Below are positions 37,803-45,926 of a DNA stretch of 64,000 nucleotides, in pieces. The DNA comes from Flavobacteriales bacterium UBA1986 (GTDB lineage: Bacteria; Bacteroidota; Bacteroidia; Flavobacteriales_G; Salibacteraceae), in the NCBI GenBank assembly GCA_002336245.1, contig DDDG01000003.1, forward strand, positions 159,464 through 223,463, written 5' to 3'. A program made the position numbers and the translations under genes. The notes beneath the pieces were generated by a model. It ran no database searches. It saw nothing but the letters and a program-made list of their open reading frames with translations, and was not told where the DNA came from. Numbering within the stretch: the first letter of the stretch is position 1; every line of letters begins with the position of its first letter.

Positions 37803-38243
37803 ATGCGTAAAGATAGCAAAAGTGCTTTCCTCAAATCAGCAATCCTATTTCTCGCTATTAGCGTTTCTTCCTGTGGCGGTGGGAATGCTTATGAGGGAAT
37901 TCCAAATGTAGCCGTCGACCTTTACATATATCCTACTGACCCACTCTACCAACCCTTGCAAGTAGTAGGTGGATGGGCGTATGTTATTGGAGGGTCGAAA
38001 GGAATCATTGTTTACCGAAATTCCTTCGAGGAGTTCTCCGCTTATGAACGTCATACCCCCTACGATCCAGAGAAAAATTGCTCTTTGGCTTACGTCGATA
38101 GCTTTGAACTCGTAGCCGTTGACTCCTGCAGCAAAACTCGCTATGTTCTTACCGATGGCAGTGTTCTGAGTGGGCCAGGAAGCCTTCCACTTAAGCCCTA
38201 TTTCACCACATTCGACGGGGACGCACTTCACATCACCAACTAA
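37803..38243 (+). CDS. Rieske-fold-like lipoprotein lacking cluster ligands
   Basis: 146 aa. A lipobox (LAISVSSC, Cys24) makes it a lipoprotein. The later part (GIIVYRNSFEEFSAYERHTP, NCSLAYVD, RYVLTDGSVLSGPGSLPLKP) lines up with the small Rieske-like lipoproteins of Flavobacteria, which end in a GP-x-PLK-x-Y motif. The CxH and CxxH ligand pairs are not present: a His and a Cys survive at YERHTPYDPEKNC and one Cys at VDSC. It probably keeps the fold but cannot hold a normal 2Fe-2S cluster. The family call is from memory of the pattern. Confidence 0.6.
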   Translation: MRKDSKSAFLKSAILFLAISVSSCGGGNAYEGIPNVAVDLYIYPTDPLYQPLQVVGGWAYVIGGSKGIIVYRNSFEEFSAYERHTPYDPEKNCSLAYVDSFELVAVDSCSKTRYVLTDGSVLSGPGSLPLKPYFTTFDGDALHITN

Positions 38244-38269
38244 AAAAGGCCGACTACATTTCTGCGGCC
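38242..38269 (-). terminator. Rho-independent terminator of ahcY
   Basis: On the minus strand: GGCCG / CGGCC stem with a 12-nt loop, then six T. It overlaps the stop codon of the convergent lipoprotein gene. Confidence 0.65.
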
Positions 38270-38296
38270 GGCCCTTCATTTAGATCTTATAATTTC

Positions 38297-39616
38297 CTAG
38301 TAGCGATAGTGCTCTGGCTTGTATGGGCCTTCAACTTTCACACCGATGTAATCGGCTTGCTCTTTCGACAATGAATCGAGAACGACTCCGATTTTCGCGA
38401 GATGAAGCATTGCCACTTTCTCATCCAAGTGCTTAGGAAGAGTGTACACTTCATTCTTGTAAGACTCGTGGTTGTTCCACAATTCCAATTGTGCAAGCGT
38501 TTGGTTGGTGAATGAGTTAGACATCACAAAAGATGGGTGACCTGTTGCGCAACCCAAGTTCACCAAACGACCTTCAGCGAGCAAGATGATGTCCTTTCCG
38601 TTGACATTATATAGGTCAACTTGTGGTTTGATTTCCACTTTTGAATCTCCTGTATTATTGTTCAACCAGGCTACATCAATTTCGTTGTCGAAGTGACCAA
38701 TGTTGCAAACAATTGCTTTGTCTTTCATCAACTTGAAGTGCTTCTCTCCAATGATGTCTTTGTTTCCGGTCGCAGTAACAATGATGTCGCACTCTGGAAT
38801 GGCGTCGATCATAGGCTTCACTTCGTAACCATCCATAGCCGCTTGAAGTGCGCAAATTGGATCAACTTCTGTAACGATTACTCGTGCTCCTGCTCCGCTT
38901 AAAGAAGCAGCCGAACCCTTTCCAACATCACCATAACCACCAACAACAGCAACTTTTCCAGCCATCATTACATCTGTAGCTCGACGGATTGCATCAACTA
39001 AAGATTCTTTACAACCGTATTTGTTGTCGAACTTAGACTTGGTTACACTGTCGTTCACATTGATTGCTGGCAACAATAGTGTTCCGTTGATCTGGCGCTC
39101 ATATAAACGGTGTACACCAGTAGTTGTCTCTTCAGACAAACCACGAATTCCGTCTACTAATTCTGGATAACGGTCAAAAACCATATTGGTCAAATCACCA
39201 CCATCGTCCAAAATCAGATTCAAGGGCTTATTGCCTTCAAAAGAAAATAGCGTTTGTTCAATGCACCAGTCAAATTCCTGGTCATTCATTCCTTTCCATG
39301 CATAAACAGGGATTCCTGCGTCCGCAATAGCCGCGGCTGCATGATCTTGAGTTGAGAAGATGTTACAAGAAGACCAACTTACCTCAGCTCCAAGCTCAGC
39401 AAGCGTTTCAATTAGAACAGCTGTTTGAACAGTCATATGCAAACAACCCGCAATTCGCGCACCCTTGAGGGGCTTTTCGTTTCCAAATTCTTCTCTTAGG
39501 GACATTAAGCCCGGCATCTCTGCCTCTGCCAATTCAATTTCTTTTCTCCCCCAAGGTGCAAGTGATATATCCTTCACTTTGTGAGCTGGACGCACACCTG
39601 TTTCTGCATTACTCAT
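38297..39616 (-). CDS. ahcY: Adenosylhomocysteinase
   Basis: 439 aa. It splits S-adenosylhomocysteine to adenosine and homocysteine, completing the methyl cycle begun by MetK (also in this window). Motifs: NAD-binding VVGGYGDVGKGSA, substrate-site LILDDGGDLTNM, and the C-terminal NAD-contacting KPEHYRY. The frame is open 26 codons further upstream, but MSNAETGVRPAHKVKD at 39616 fits the family start and leaves room for a -7-like box (TATTTTCG) further up. Confidence 0.97.
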   Translation of the reverse strand: MSNAETGVRPAHKVKDISLAPWGRKEIELAEAEMPGLMSLREEFGNEKPLKGARIAGCLHMTVQTAVLIETLAELGAEVSWSSCNIFSTQDHAAAAIADAGIPVYAWKGMNDQEFDWCIEQTLFSFEGNKPLNLILDDGGDLTNMVFDRYPELVDGIRGLSEETTTGVHRLYERQINGTLLLPAINVNDSVTKSKFDNKYGCKESLVDAIRRATDVMMAGKVAVVGGYGDVGKGSAASLSGAGARVIVTEVDPICALQAAMDGYEVKPMIDAIPECDIIVTATGNKDIIGEKHFKLMKDKAIVCNIGHFDNEIDVAWLNNNTGDSKVEIKPQVDLYNVNGKDIILLAEGRLVNLGCATGHPSFVMSNSFTNQTLAQLELWNNHESYKNEVYTLPKHLDEKVAMLHLAKIGVVLDSLSKEQADYIGVKVEGPYKPEHYRY

Positions 39617-39687
39617 AGGTCCTCGTTTAAAATTTGTGCGAAAATACGAATACTTCCCCTTGAATTTGCAGTTCATTTGTAAGCGAC

Positions 39688-40302
39688 ATGTCACTCATCG
39701 TTGAACGTAAGGAATCCAATTATTATCTCGGAATTTGGAAGATTTCAGAAGAGGAGGATGAACTTCTGTCATTGCTTGAGCCCAATAAGATTGAACTCGA
39801 GCGGATGAGCCATATACAGTCTGTTTGGAGAAGGAAGGAATGGATGGCTAGTCGTGTAATGGCTAGCAATTTTTTCGAAGAGAAGACGCACATTTCCTAC
39901 GACGCTTATGGCCGACCTGTGGTCGACGACCGAAAGGAACGGATATCGATTTCACATTCGAAACGCTATGTTGCAGTGCTCATCAGCGCCTCCTTCAAGC
40001 CAACCATCGACATAGAACTTCCTCAGCAAAAGATTCGAAGCATTGCCCATAAATTCATCAATGAGAAGGAGCGGCAACTTTTTGATTGCACAAAATCTTT
40101 CAACCTCTACCGCATCTGGTGCGCCAAAGAATGCGCTTTCAAGTACCATCATTTGGGTGGCGTAGATTTCAAAGAGCACATTTTAGTTGAACCCGACGGA
40201 GAAAACATACAGGCCACGTTTCATAAAAACGACGAGCTTTTTAGCTTGAAACTGAAGTTTGAAACTAATGACAACTATGTGCTTTGCTTCAATGACCAAT
40301 AG
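39688..40302 (+). CDS. 4'-phosphopantetheinyl transferase (Sfp-type)
   Basis: 204 aa. It transfers phosphopantetheine from CoA to carrier proteins. Motifs are RISISHS (substrate side), TIDIEL (metal-binding Asp and Glu) and the signature WCAKECAFKYH. The size fits the half-length EntD/Sfp superfamily seen in Bacteroidota. The target could be acyl carrier protein or a secondary-metabolite carrier; nothing nearby decides. It is divergent from ahcY and followed after 14 nt by the GGGP synthase. Confidence 0.9.
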   Translation: MSLIVERKESNYYLGIWKISEEEDELLSLLEPNKIELERMSHIQSVWRRKEWMASRVMASNFFEEKTHISYDAYGRPVVDDRKERISISHSKRYVAVLISASFKPTIDIELPQQKIRSIAHKFINEKERQLFDCTKSFNLYRIWCAKECAFKYHHLGGVDFKEHILVEPDGENIQATFHKNDELFSLKLKFETNDNYVLCFNDQ

Positions 40303-40316
40303 CTTATTATTGTTTT

Positions 40317-41084
40317 ATGGTCTACGAGAGCATCCTAGAAAAAAGTCGTAGAGGGGAACGCGGATTGGCTGTGCTGATCGACCCCGACAAAGCAGATGAG
40401 ACCCATCTTCAGACCCTATTTAAGCAAGTCAATAAAGCACAAGTAGATTGGGTTTTTTTTGGCGGAAGCTTTGTAGACCCCAGCGACTTTAAAGTCTGCA
40501 TAGAAATCGTAAAGCGCATCAGCAACAAACCTTTGGTAATATTTCCTGGAGACAACGACCAGATCGATGAACGCGCTGACGCCATGTTATTCCTCTCTCT
40601 CGTATCAGGACGAAATTCAGAATACCTAATCGGAAAACACGTTGAGGCCGCCTTTGAATTGTACGCTTCAGGCATTGAAGTAATCCCTTCGGCCTATATG
40701 GTTCTTGACGGAGGAAAGCAGACATCCGTTCTTCAAAAAAGCGAAACCAATTCCATTCCACAACACAATCTTAGCCTGATTCGAAAGACCGCCTTAGCTT
40801 CCGAAATGCTCGGCATGAAATTGATATACATGGATGCTGGGAGCGGAGCCATTAAGCCAATCGGGCCAGAGGTAATTCGTGCCGTTAAAGACATTTCTAA
40901 ACTCCCCCTCATTGTTGGTGGCGGCATCGACAGTAGCGAAAAAATGGAACGCGCCTACCAAGCTGGAGCTGAAATTCTGGTACTTGGAAATGTGCTCGAA
41001 AAAGACCCTAACATCTTGAACGCCCTTAGAAATCAAGGAAAACCTGAAGCAACTTGGAACTCATCCTCTTCACCAATAGCGTAA
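40317..41084 (+). CDS. Geranylgeranylglyceryl/heptaprenylglyceryl phosphate synthase
   Basis: 255 aa TIM barrel of the PcrB/GGGPS family. It joins a polyprenyl diphosphate to sn-glycerol-1-phosphate, the first ether-lipid step in archaea. Motifs: LAVLIDPDKAD, FFGGSFVD, SGRNSEYLIGKH, YMDAGSGA and the phosphate-binding VGGGIDSSEK. Bacteroidota carry group II enzymes of this type; their lipid product in these bacteria is unclear. It overlaps the ThiE-like gene by 31 nt. Confidence 0.93.
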   Translation: MVYESILEKSRRGERGLAVLIDPDKADETHLQTLFKQVNKAQVDWVFFGGSFVDPSDFKVCIEIVKRISNKPLVIFPGDNDQIDERADAMLFLSLVSGRNSEYLIGKHVEAAFELYASGIEVIPSAYMVLDGGKQTSVLQKSETNSIPQHNLSLIRKTALASEMLGMKLIYMDAGSGAIKPIGPEVIRAVKDISKLPLIVGGGIDSSEKMERAYQAGAEILVLGNVLEKDPNILNALRNQGKPEATWNSSSSPIA

Positions 41085-41722
41085 AGTCGAAATCCGAAAT
41101 ACCTGAGATCATCGATTTATTCGAACATGGCCTTCAAATTCTTCATGTGAAGAAGAATAAATGGACTCGTTCGAAAATGAAGGCCTACTTAAAATTGATT
41201 CCACGCGAATACAGAGATCGAATTGTACTGCATAACCACTACGACCTGAGCAGGTCTATGAACCTTCGTGGGATACACATTGGAAAAAGGCAACAACAGA
41301 AACGGCTTCGTTTGGGACTTCAACTTCTTTTCCTTCAATTGGTAAAGCCAAAAATGAAGATCAGCACTTCATTCTTCAACATTCAAGAACTCCTGAATGC
41401 CAAGGACCAATATGACTACGTCTTCTTAAAACCGGTGTTTGATCGACACGGTAACCGGACCTTCAGCTCCCTGTTCAATAAACGTCAGTTGCAAAGTGCT
41501 CTTGAAAAATCAAAAAACCGGGTATTTGCACTTGGAGGAACAAACATAGAGCGCATTGAAGTTGCGGAAGAATGCGGATTTAAAGGGGTCGGCTTGCAAA
41601 ACGCCTATTGGGAAGTGCGTGAAAAACGGACCGATTTCTTTAAAGAACTTCTGGCCGAATGTGCCAACCCTCGCAAAAGCGACAATGGGATGAGCATCAC
41701 AAAAGTTCAAATCGATCTTTAG
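41054..41722 (+). CDS. Thiamine phosphate synthase-like protein (ThiE/TenI family)
   Basis: 222 aa, starting at TTG 41054 inside the end of the GGGP synthase gene. Family features are the opening LILFTNS, GLQILHVKKN, HNHYDL, GIHIGKRQQQ and the phosphate-binding FALGGTN. ThiE couples the pyrimidine and thiazole halves of thiamine; short versions like this may instead be TenI-like. It lies tail to tail with a TonB receptor whose leader holds a TPP riboswitch, so a thiamine role is likely. There are 20-odd extra residues at the C-terminus (ECANPRKSDNGMSITKVQ). Confidence 0.8.
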   Translation: MELILFTNSVKSKSEIPEIIDLFEHGLQILHVKKNKWTRSKMKAYLKLIPREYRDRIVLHNHYDLSRSMNLRGIHIGKRQQQKRLRLGLQLLFLQLVKPKMKISTSFFNIQELLNAKDQYDYVFLKPVFDRHGNRTFSSLFNKRQLQSALEKSKNRVFALGGTNIERIEVAEECGFKGVGLQNAYWEVREKRTDFFKELLAECANPRKSDNGMSITKVQIDL

Positions 41723-41723
41723 C

Positions 41724-44165
41724 TTAAAAGCTCAAATCTAAACCCAGCAAAAAGTTGATGCCTGCCTGAGGGTAATAGAAGTTCTCTGTTACCTGACTTC
41801 CGAAGACGTATGAGTAAGTATAGCCGTTTGAAGAATAGTCTAAGTTGAGTGCGTTGTTTACCAGCAACTTAAATCGCGCGTTGAATGTGTCCCTCTTTTT
41901 CCAGTCGTAAAAAAGCAGCAGATCTAAGGTATTGTAGGCAGCTATGCTTCGATCATCGTTCGAGGTATTGTCGAGGTATTGCTTTCCAACGTATTTCCAG
42001 CGAAGGTTCAAACCAGCCGTTTTAATTGGCTTAAATTCTACTCCAACGAAACCTACCGCTGAAGGTGAGAAAGATATGTCCGTGTTCTCAAACACATTGG
42101 TTATAACGTCAAATCCCGTTGTATAGTCGTACACAATCTCTTCAAAGGACTGAATTTTATTCTGAGATAGGCTCACATTTCCCTCAAAGGCAATAGGCCC
42201 TTTTGGCTCATACCGACCCGACAATTCAAGACCTGTTCGAAAACTTCTGGGCACATTGGTTCGAACCGAAGCACCTACATCATTCAACTCTCCAGTAAGC
42301 ACCAGTTGATTGAAGTAGTACATATAATAGAGATTGACATCTAGCATCCATCGTTGGCGTTTTAAGCTCCATCCTGCTTCAAAATCATGGAGCACCTCAG
42401 GCAGTGGCGTCGTTCCAAGCTGAGCGTCAATAAAGTCGGAACGCGTAGGCTCGCGGCTTCCCTTGCTGTAGGAGAGAAAGACAGAGCTCAAATCGTTCAA
42501 TCGATAACGCAGACCTAATTTTGGATTGATGAAGGTCATGCTCGTGTCGATTGAAATGTTCTTTAAGTCGTTGTCGGTACCATTGCTACGATAGTTAACA
42601 CTGCGCACTTGCAGATCGGCGTAGGCCAAAAAATTGGAGCTCAACTCAACTTGCCACTTCACAAATCCAGAGAGGTCTGTTTTATAGGACCTACTGTCGT
42701 AGAATCTATCCCCCAATTTGGAGTCGGATGCATATTGCGACCAAATGACTTCCCCAAAGTGGTCTCCTTCATATTGATGTGCATTCAAGCCAACAATCAA
42801 TTCCGAAGAATTCATCTTCCAAACGAGGTTGCTTACCAGGCCGAAAAAGTCGTTGTCCAACCATCGACGACGAATCAAATCTGTGCTGCTCACTGTGTCG
42901 TTTCCGAGAAGGACATTCTGAAGTCCATAATCTGCGAAGGATTCTCCTTCCTTATATTCCTCAAAGTAACCTCGGCCGTAAGTAAAGTGAGCTGAGTTCT
43001 GCCAACGCAATTTGGAATTGAATTGATGACTCCAATGCAATTGATAATGATCTTGCTGGTAGTGATCTACCTGATTTTGATACTCGTAGTAATTGTAGGT
43101 ACGTCCATAGTTCAATAAATTCTCTCGTTGAGATGGAGTCAAACCGTTGTTGTCGGCATGCAAGTTCATTCCGTCAACGTCATTTTCCAACCTCGATTGA
43201 GGTGTTCCCCACCAGGATTGGTAAGTCTCCTCAAATCCTGCGAAGGTGATGAAGCGCAGAACGTCTTTCTTACCATAATAACCAGCACTGAAGTAATATG
43301 AACGCAGATCTGCGCTCGCTCGATCTAGATAACCATCTGAATGCAATGCACTCAAGCGTCCGTCGAAGCTAAAGCGATTGTTGATGAGTCCCGTTCCAAA
43401 TTGTAAACTGTGTTTCCTTGTATTGAAGGACCCAAAAGAATTGCTGACTTGTGCATATGCTTTGCGCTTCAGGACATCGCTTTGAAGGTTTACCGAAGCA
43501 CCAAAAGCTCCGGCACCATTCGATGAGGAACCCACTCCTCTTTGCACTTGAATGCTTTGTGTTGAGCTGGCAAAGTCGGGCATATTCACCCAAAACACAC
43601 CTTGCGACTCAGAGTCGTTGAGTGGGATTCCGTTCACCGTTACATTGATTCTGCTCGCATCGCTGCCACGAATTCGCATGCCAGTATAACCCACTCCTGC
43701 TCCGGCGTCGGAAGTCGTAACCACTGAAGTAAGCTGATTGAGCAAGATTGGCATGTCTTGCCCTAAATTGATTTTCTCCAATTCCTCTTTCGAAACATTC
43801 GTTTTTGCGAATGGCGCCGATTCGTTCGCTCTACTAGCCTCTACTGTGAAGGCATCCATTTGATACTCGTCGATGGCCATCCCAATCTGAAACTCACTTT
43901 CACCTCCCGGAACAATCTTTTGGTAGCGTGTCTCGCGTCCAATCATCCTGAATTCCAATACATATTCTCCTTCTTCCAAGGGACCAATATTGAAGCTACC
44001 ATCTTCACGAGTTACGGTTCCAATAAGGAAATCTTGAACAACAACACTTACCCCAGGCAAGGCATCTTCCTCGGATTCTTGAGCATATACGCGTCCCTTC
44101 ACATTCATTTGGGCGAGGCTGAAAAGAGAAAATAATAGTAAGGTGGTGGACAGAAGTAAGCGCAT
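41724..44165 (-). CDS. TonB-dependent receptor for thiamine or its precursors (TPP-riboswitch controlled)
   Basis: 813 aa. Signal peptide (MRLLLSTTLLLFSLFSLAQ), a CarboxypepD_reg-like domain (about 22-100, MNVKGRVYAQESEEDALPGV), plug (about 115-225, SVVTTSDAGAGVGYTGMRIR, INVTVNGIPLNDSESQGVFW) and a barrel ending LLGLDLSF. The substrate is inferred from the TPP riboswitch 38 nt upstream: thiamine, its phosphates or a precursor. PnuC and a NadR-like kinase lie just upstream on the same strand and would finish import and trapping. Confidence 0.92.
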   Translation of the reverse strand: MRLLLSTTLLLFSLFSLAQMNVKGRVYAQESEEDALPGVSVVVQDFLIGTVTREDGSFNIGPLEEGEYVLEFRMIGRETRYQKIVPGGESEFQIGMAIDEYQMDAFTVEASRANESAPFAKTNVSKEELEKINLGQDMPILLNQLTSVVTTSDAGAGVGYTGMRIRGSDASRINVTVNGIPLNDSESQGVFWVNMPDFASSTQSIQVQRGVGSSSNGAGAFGASVNLQSDVLKRKAYAQVSNSFGSFNTRKHSLQFGTGLINNRFSFDGRLSALHSDGYLDRASADLRSYYFSAGYYGKKDVLRFITFAGFEETYQSWWGTPQSRLENDVDGMNLHADNNGLTPSQRENLLNYGRTYNYYEYQNQVDHYQQDHYQLHWSHQFNSKLRWQNSAHFTYGRGYFEEYKEGESFADYGLQNVLLGNDTVSSTDLIRRRWLDNDFFGLVSNLVWKMNSSELIVGLNAHQYEGDHFGEVIWSQYASDSKLGDRFYDSRSYKTDLSGFVKWQVELSSNFLAYADLQVRSVNYRSNGTDNDLKNISIDTSMTFINPKLGLRYRLNDLSSVFLSYSKGSREPTRSDFIDAQLGTTPLPEVLHDFEAGWSLKRQRWMLDVNLYYMYYFNQLVLTGELNDVGASVRTNVPRSFRTGLELSGRYEPKGPIAFEGNVSLSQNKIQSFEEIVYDYTTGFDVITNVFENTDISFSPSAVGFVGVEFKPIKTAGLNLRWKYVGKQYLDNTSNDDRSIAAYNTLDLLLFYDWKKRDTFNARFKLLVNNALNLDYSSNGYTYSYVFGSQVTENFYYPQAGINFLLGLDLSF

Positions 44166-44203
44166 TTCATCAGAAATTAATTGGGATGCACTTTGACTTC
44201 CTT

Positions 44204-44297
44204 CTTCCCTACGCCGGCATTATCCGGATCAGGTTCCTTTCTCACACATTAAAGTGGAGAAAATGGGTTTGATCTCAGCCCTAATGGGCACCCCTAG
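44204..44297 (-). promoter_or_regulatory. TPP (THI-element) riboswitch
   Basis: On the minus strand the conserved core is complete: GGGGTGCCC, then GGGCTGAGA, then ACCTGATCCGGATAATGCC followed by GGCGTAGGGA. It begins about 10 nt after a consensus -7 box and ends 38 nt before the receptor ATG. TPP binding would lower expression. No T-run terminator is visible between it and the start codon. Confidence 0.95.
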
Positions 44298-44305
44298 ATT
44301 CGAGG

Positions 44306-44313
44306 CAAACCTA
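44306..44313 (-). promoter_or_regulatory. -7 promoter box TAGGTTTG (riboswitch transcript)
   Basis: Consensus box on the minus strand. Its first three bases are the stop codon of the upstream kinase gene. Initiation near 44299 would place the riboswitch P1 at the very 5' end of the RNA. Confidence 0.6.
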
Positions 44314-44826
44314 CTGAATAAATTCACGCAGAAACTGAATGGCATTCTGAGTACGAGCTTCACCGGTGCCTTCAATCAAATTGAAATTCTTCTTGAACAC
44401 ATTTAAATAGAGCATATGTGCATCAAACAATTCGTTGCGCTTGCCTTCACTCTCTCTAAGCGGGTCAAATACCCACGGAACATCCGTATTGCAAAGCAGG
44501 AATACGTCAATCTTCATTTCACTCCAGTGGTTCAACAAAGACAAATCATTGAGAGCATACTTCTCCTTCTTCCATAGGTATAAGCTCAGAAGATCTGTGT
44601 CGAAAACAATGTGAGATTCAACCGTGGTCTTCATCGCTTCTTCCTGACCAAGAATGATCTTGTCCAAGTCTTGAAGCTCATAAGTCGCACCATTCTCTTC
44701 CAGATAAGTTCTTGCAAATTCAGGGATGTAGAGAGCGCCAAAATGATCTGCAAGCTTTTTGGCTAAAGTGCTTTTTCCTGTCGATTCAGGACCTATGACG
44801 GCTATGCGAATTGGCTTCTTTTCCAT
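44311..44826 (-). CDS. NadR-like AAA/P-loop kinase
   Basis: 171 aa. P-loop GPESTGKSTLAKKLA, then FARTYLEE, and a Walker-B-like HIVFDTDLLSLYLW, as in the ribosylnicotinamide kinase domain of NadR. Paired with PnuC (25-nt overlap), it would phosphorylate the imported nucleoside or vitamin to trap it. Next to a TPP riboswitch the substrate could be thiamine rather than nicotinamide riboside; that is inference. Confidence 0.85.
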   Translation of the reverse strand: MEKKPIRIAVIGPESTGKSTLAKKLADHFGALYIPEFARTYLEENGATYELQDLDKIILGQEEAMKTTVESHIVFDTDLLSLYLWKKEKYALNDLSLLNHWSEMKIDVFLLCNTDVPWVFDPLRESEGKRNELFDAHMLYLNVFKKNFNLIEGTGEARTQNAIQFLREFIQ

Positions 44827-45356
44827 TTCAGATAACCAAAGATGGCAACAGCTGTGTACACAAGCATCAGTGCCGACAACAAATACAAATCCTTCATTGC
44901 ATAAAGAGCTGCACTGGCGAGATCAATAACGATCCAAAACAACCAGTTCTCGAGAATTTTTCTTGCTGTTAACCACGTGGCAATAAAACTAAACATGCTT
45001 GTCGCTGCATCGAAGTAGGGATAAGCCGCATCCGTTTTTGAGAAGGCAAAGCCCAGTGCTGACGAGAGCACAACTCCGAGAAGAATGTAGGCCAAAACCT
45101 CGCTTTTCCGCATCATTTTTATGGAACGCGATTCGGGATTCTTTCCCCAATAAATCCAGGCATATAAACCTGCAAGCACATAATAGACGTAGAGCAGACT
45201 TTCAGAATAGAGATTCGCGCCGAGGAAGAAGTAGATGGCTATACCGCTGCTCGCAATCCCAAACAACCAGGCCATGCGGCGTTCGTAGACCGCCAAGAGG
45301 ATATATAAAACTCCAAATAATGTGGCTAGACTCTCAAGAATCAGATTCAAATCCAC
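44802..45356 (-). CDS. PnuC/PnuT-family vitamin transporter
   Basis: 184 aa with about seven membrane helices. The family pattern LFGIASSGIAIYFFLGANLY, the AWIYWGKNPES motif, and FIATWLTARKILENWLFWI are typical of PnuC proteins, facilitators for nicotinamide riboside, riboflavin or thiamine depending on clade (PnuC, PnuX, PnuT). Its position one gene from a TPP riboswitch and receptor favours a thiamine (PnuT) role. It overlaps the kinase gene. Confidence 0.9.
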   Translation of the reverse strand: MDLNLILESLATLFGVLYILLAVYERRMAWLFGIASSGIAIYFFLGANLYSESLLYVYYVLAGLYAWIYWGKNPESRSIKMMRKSEVLAYILLGVVLSSALGFAFSKTDAAYPYFDAATSMFSFIATWLTARKILENWLFWIVIDLASAALYAMKDLYLLSALMLVYTAVAIFGYLKWKRSQFA

Positions 45357-45926
45357 CTAGTAACAGTTGCAAGAGAGGGACATATTGACCTTCACATAAG
45401 GGACTAAATCACGAATGTAGTTTTGGTCCTCTTCATTGATAGGATTGATGCGCAGATCGATGAAGGTCAGCTTTTTCAAATCGGCAAATTCTGGAGGAAG
45501 AATGTTCAATCGATTTGACCAGACATCAAATATTTCCAATTTTTGGAGTTGATTCACTCCAGAAGGAATGACCAGAAGATCGTTCTTTCCCAACCTCAAC
45601 TCTTTCAAGTCCTTTAACCCAAAGAGTGCAAGCGGCAGTTCCGCGATTCTGTTTCCCGACAGATTAAGGACTTCAAGTTCCTGAAGCTTTTCAATTTCTC
45701 CCGGAATCTCCTCGATGCGGTTCCGCTTCAATACCAAAGATTTCAATTCAGAAAATTGAAACACCTCTGCCGGGATGGACTCCAGTCGTTGCCCTTTAAG
45801 ATCTAAATGAAATACTTCCTGTGGATTCTTTAAGGCTTGTTCAAGGGAACGATACACCTTCGTTGAATCAACTTCTTGAGAAAACAAGAGAGTGGGAAGG
45901 AAGATGAATAGTATGGTTAATCTCAT
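45357..45926 (-). CDS. Exported leucine-rich-repeat protein
   Basis: 189 aa. Signal peptide (MRLTILFIFLPTLLFSQ), then about six LRR units of the pattern L-x-x-L-x-L-x-x-N-x-(I/L)-x-x-(I/L)-P (LKSLVLKRNRIEEIPG, LEVLNLSGNRIAELP, LKELRLGKNDLLVIP, LEIFDVWSNRLNILP). The C-terminus SLSCNCY has two Cys that may cap the solenoid. It is a probable protein-binding surface or periplasmic factor. It overlaps ribF by 4 nt and ends exactly at the base before pnuC. Confidence 0.85.
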   Translation of the reverse strand: MRLTILFIFLPTLLFSQEVDSTKVYRSLEQALKNPQEVFHLDLKGQRLESIPAEVFQFSELKSLVLKRNRIEEIPGEIEKLQELEVLNLSGNRIAELPLALFGLKDLKELRLGKNDLLVIPSGVNQLQKLEIFDVWSNRLNILPPEFADLKKLTFIDLRINPINEEDQNYIRDLVPYVKVNMSLSCNCY

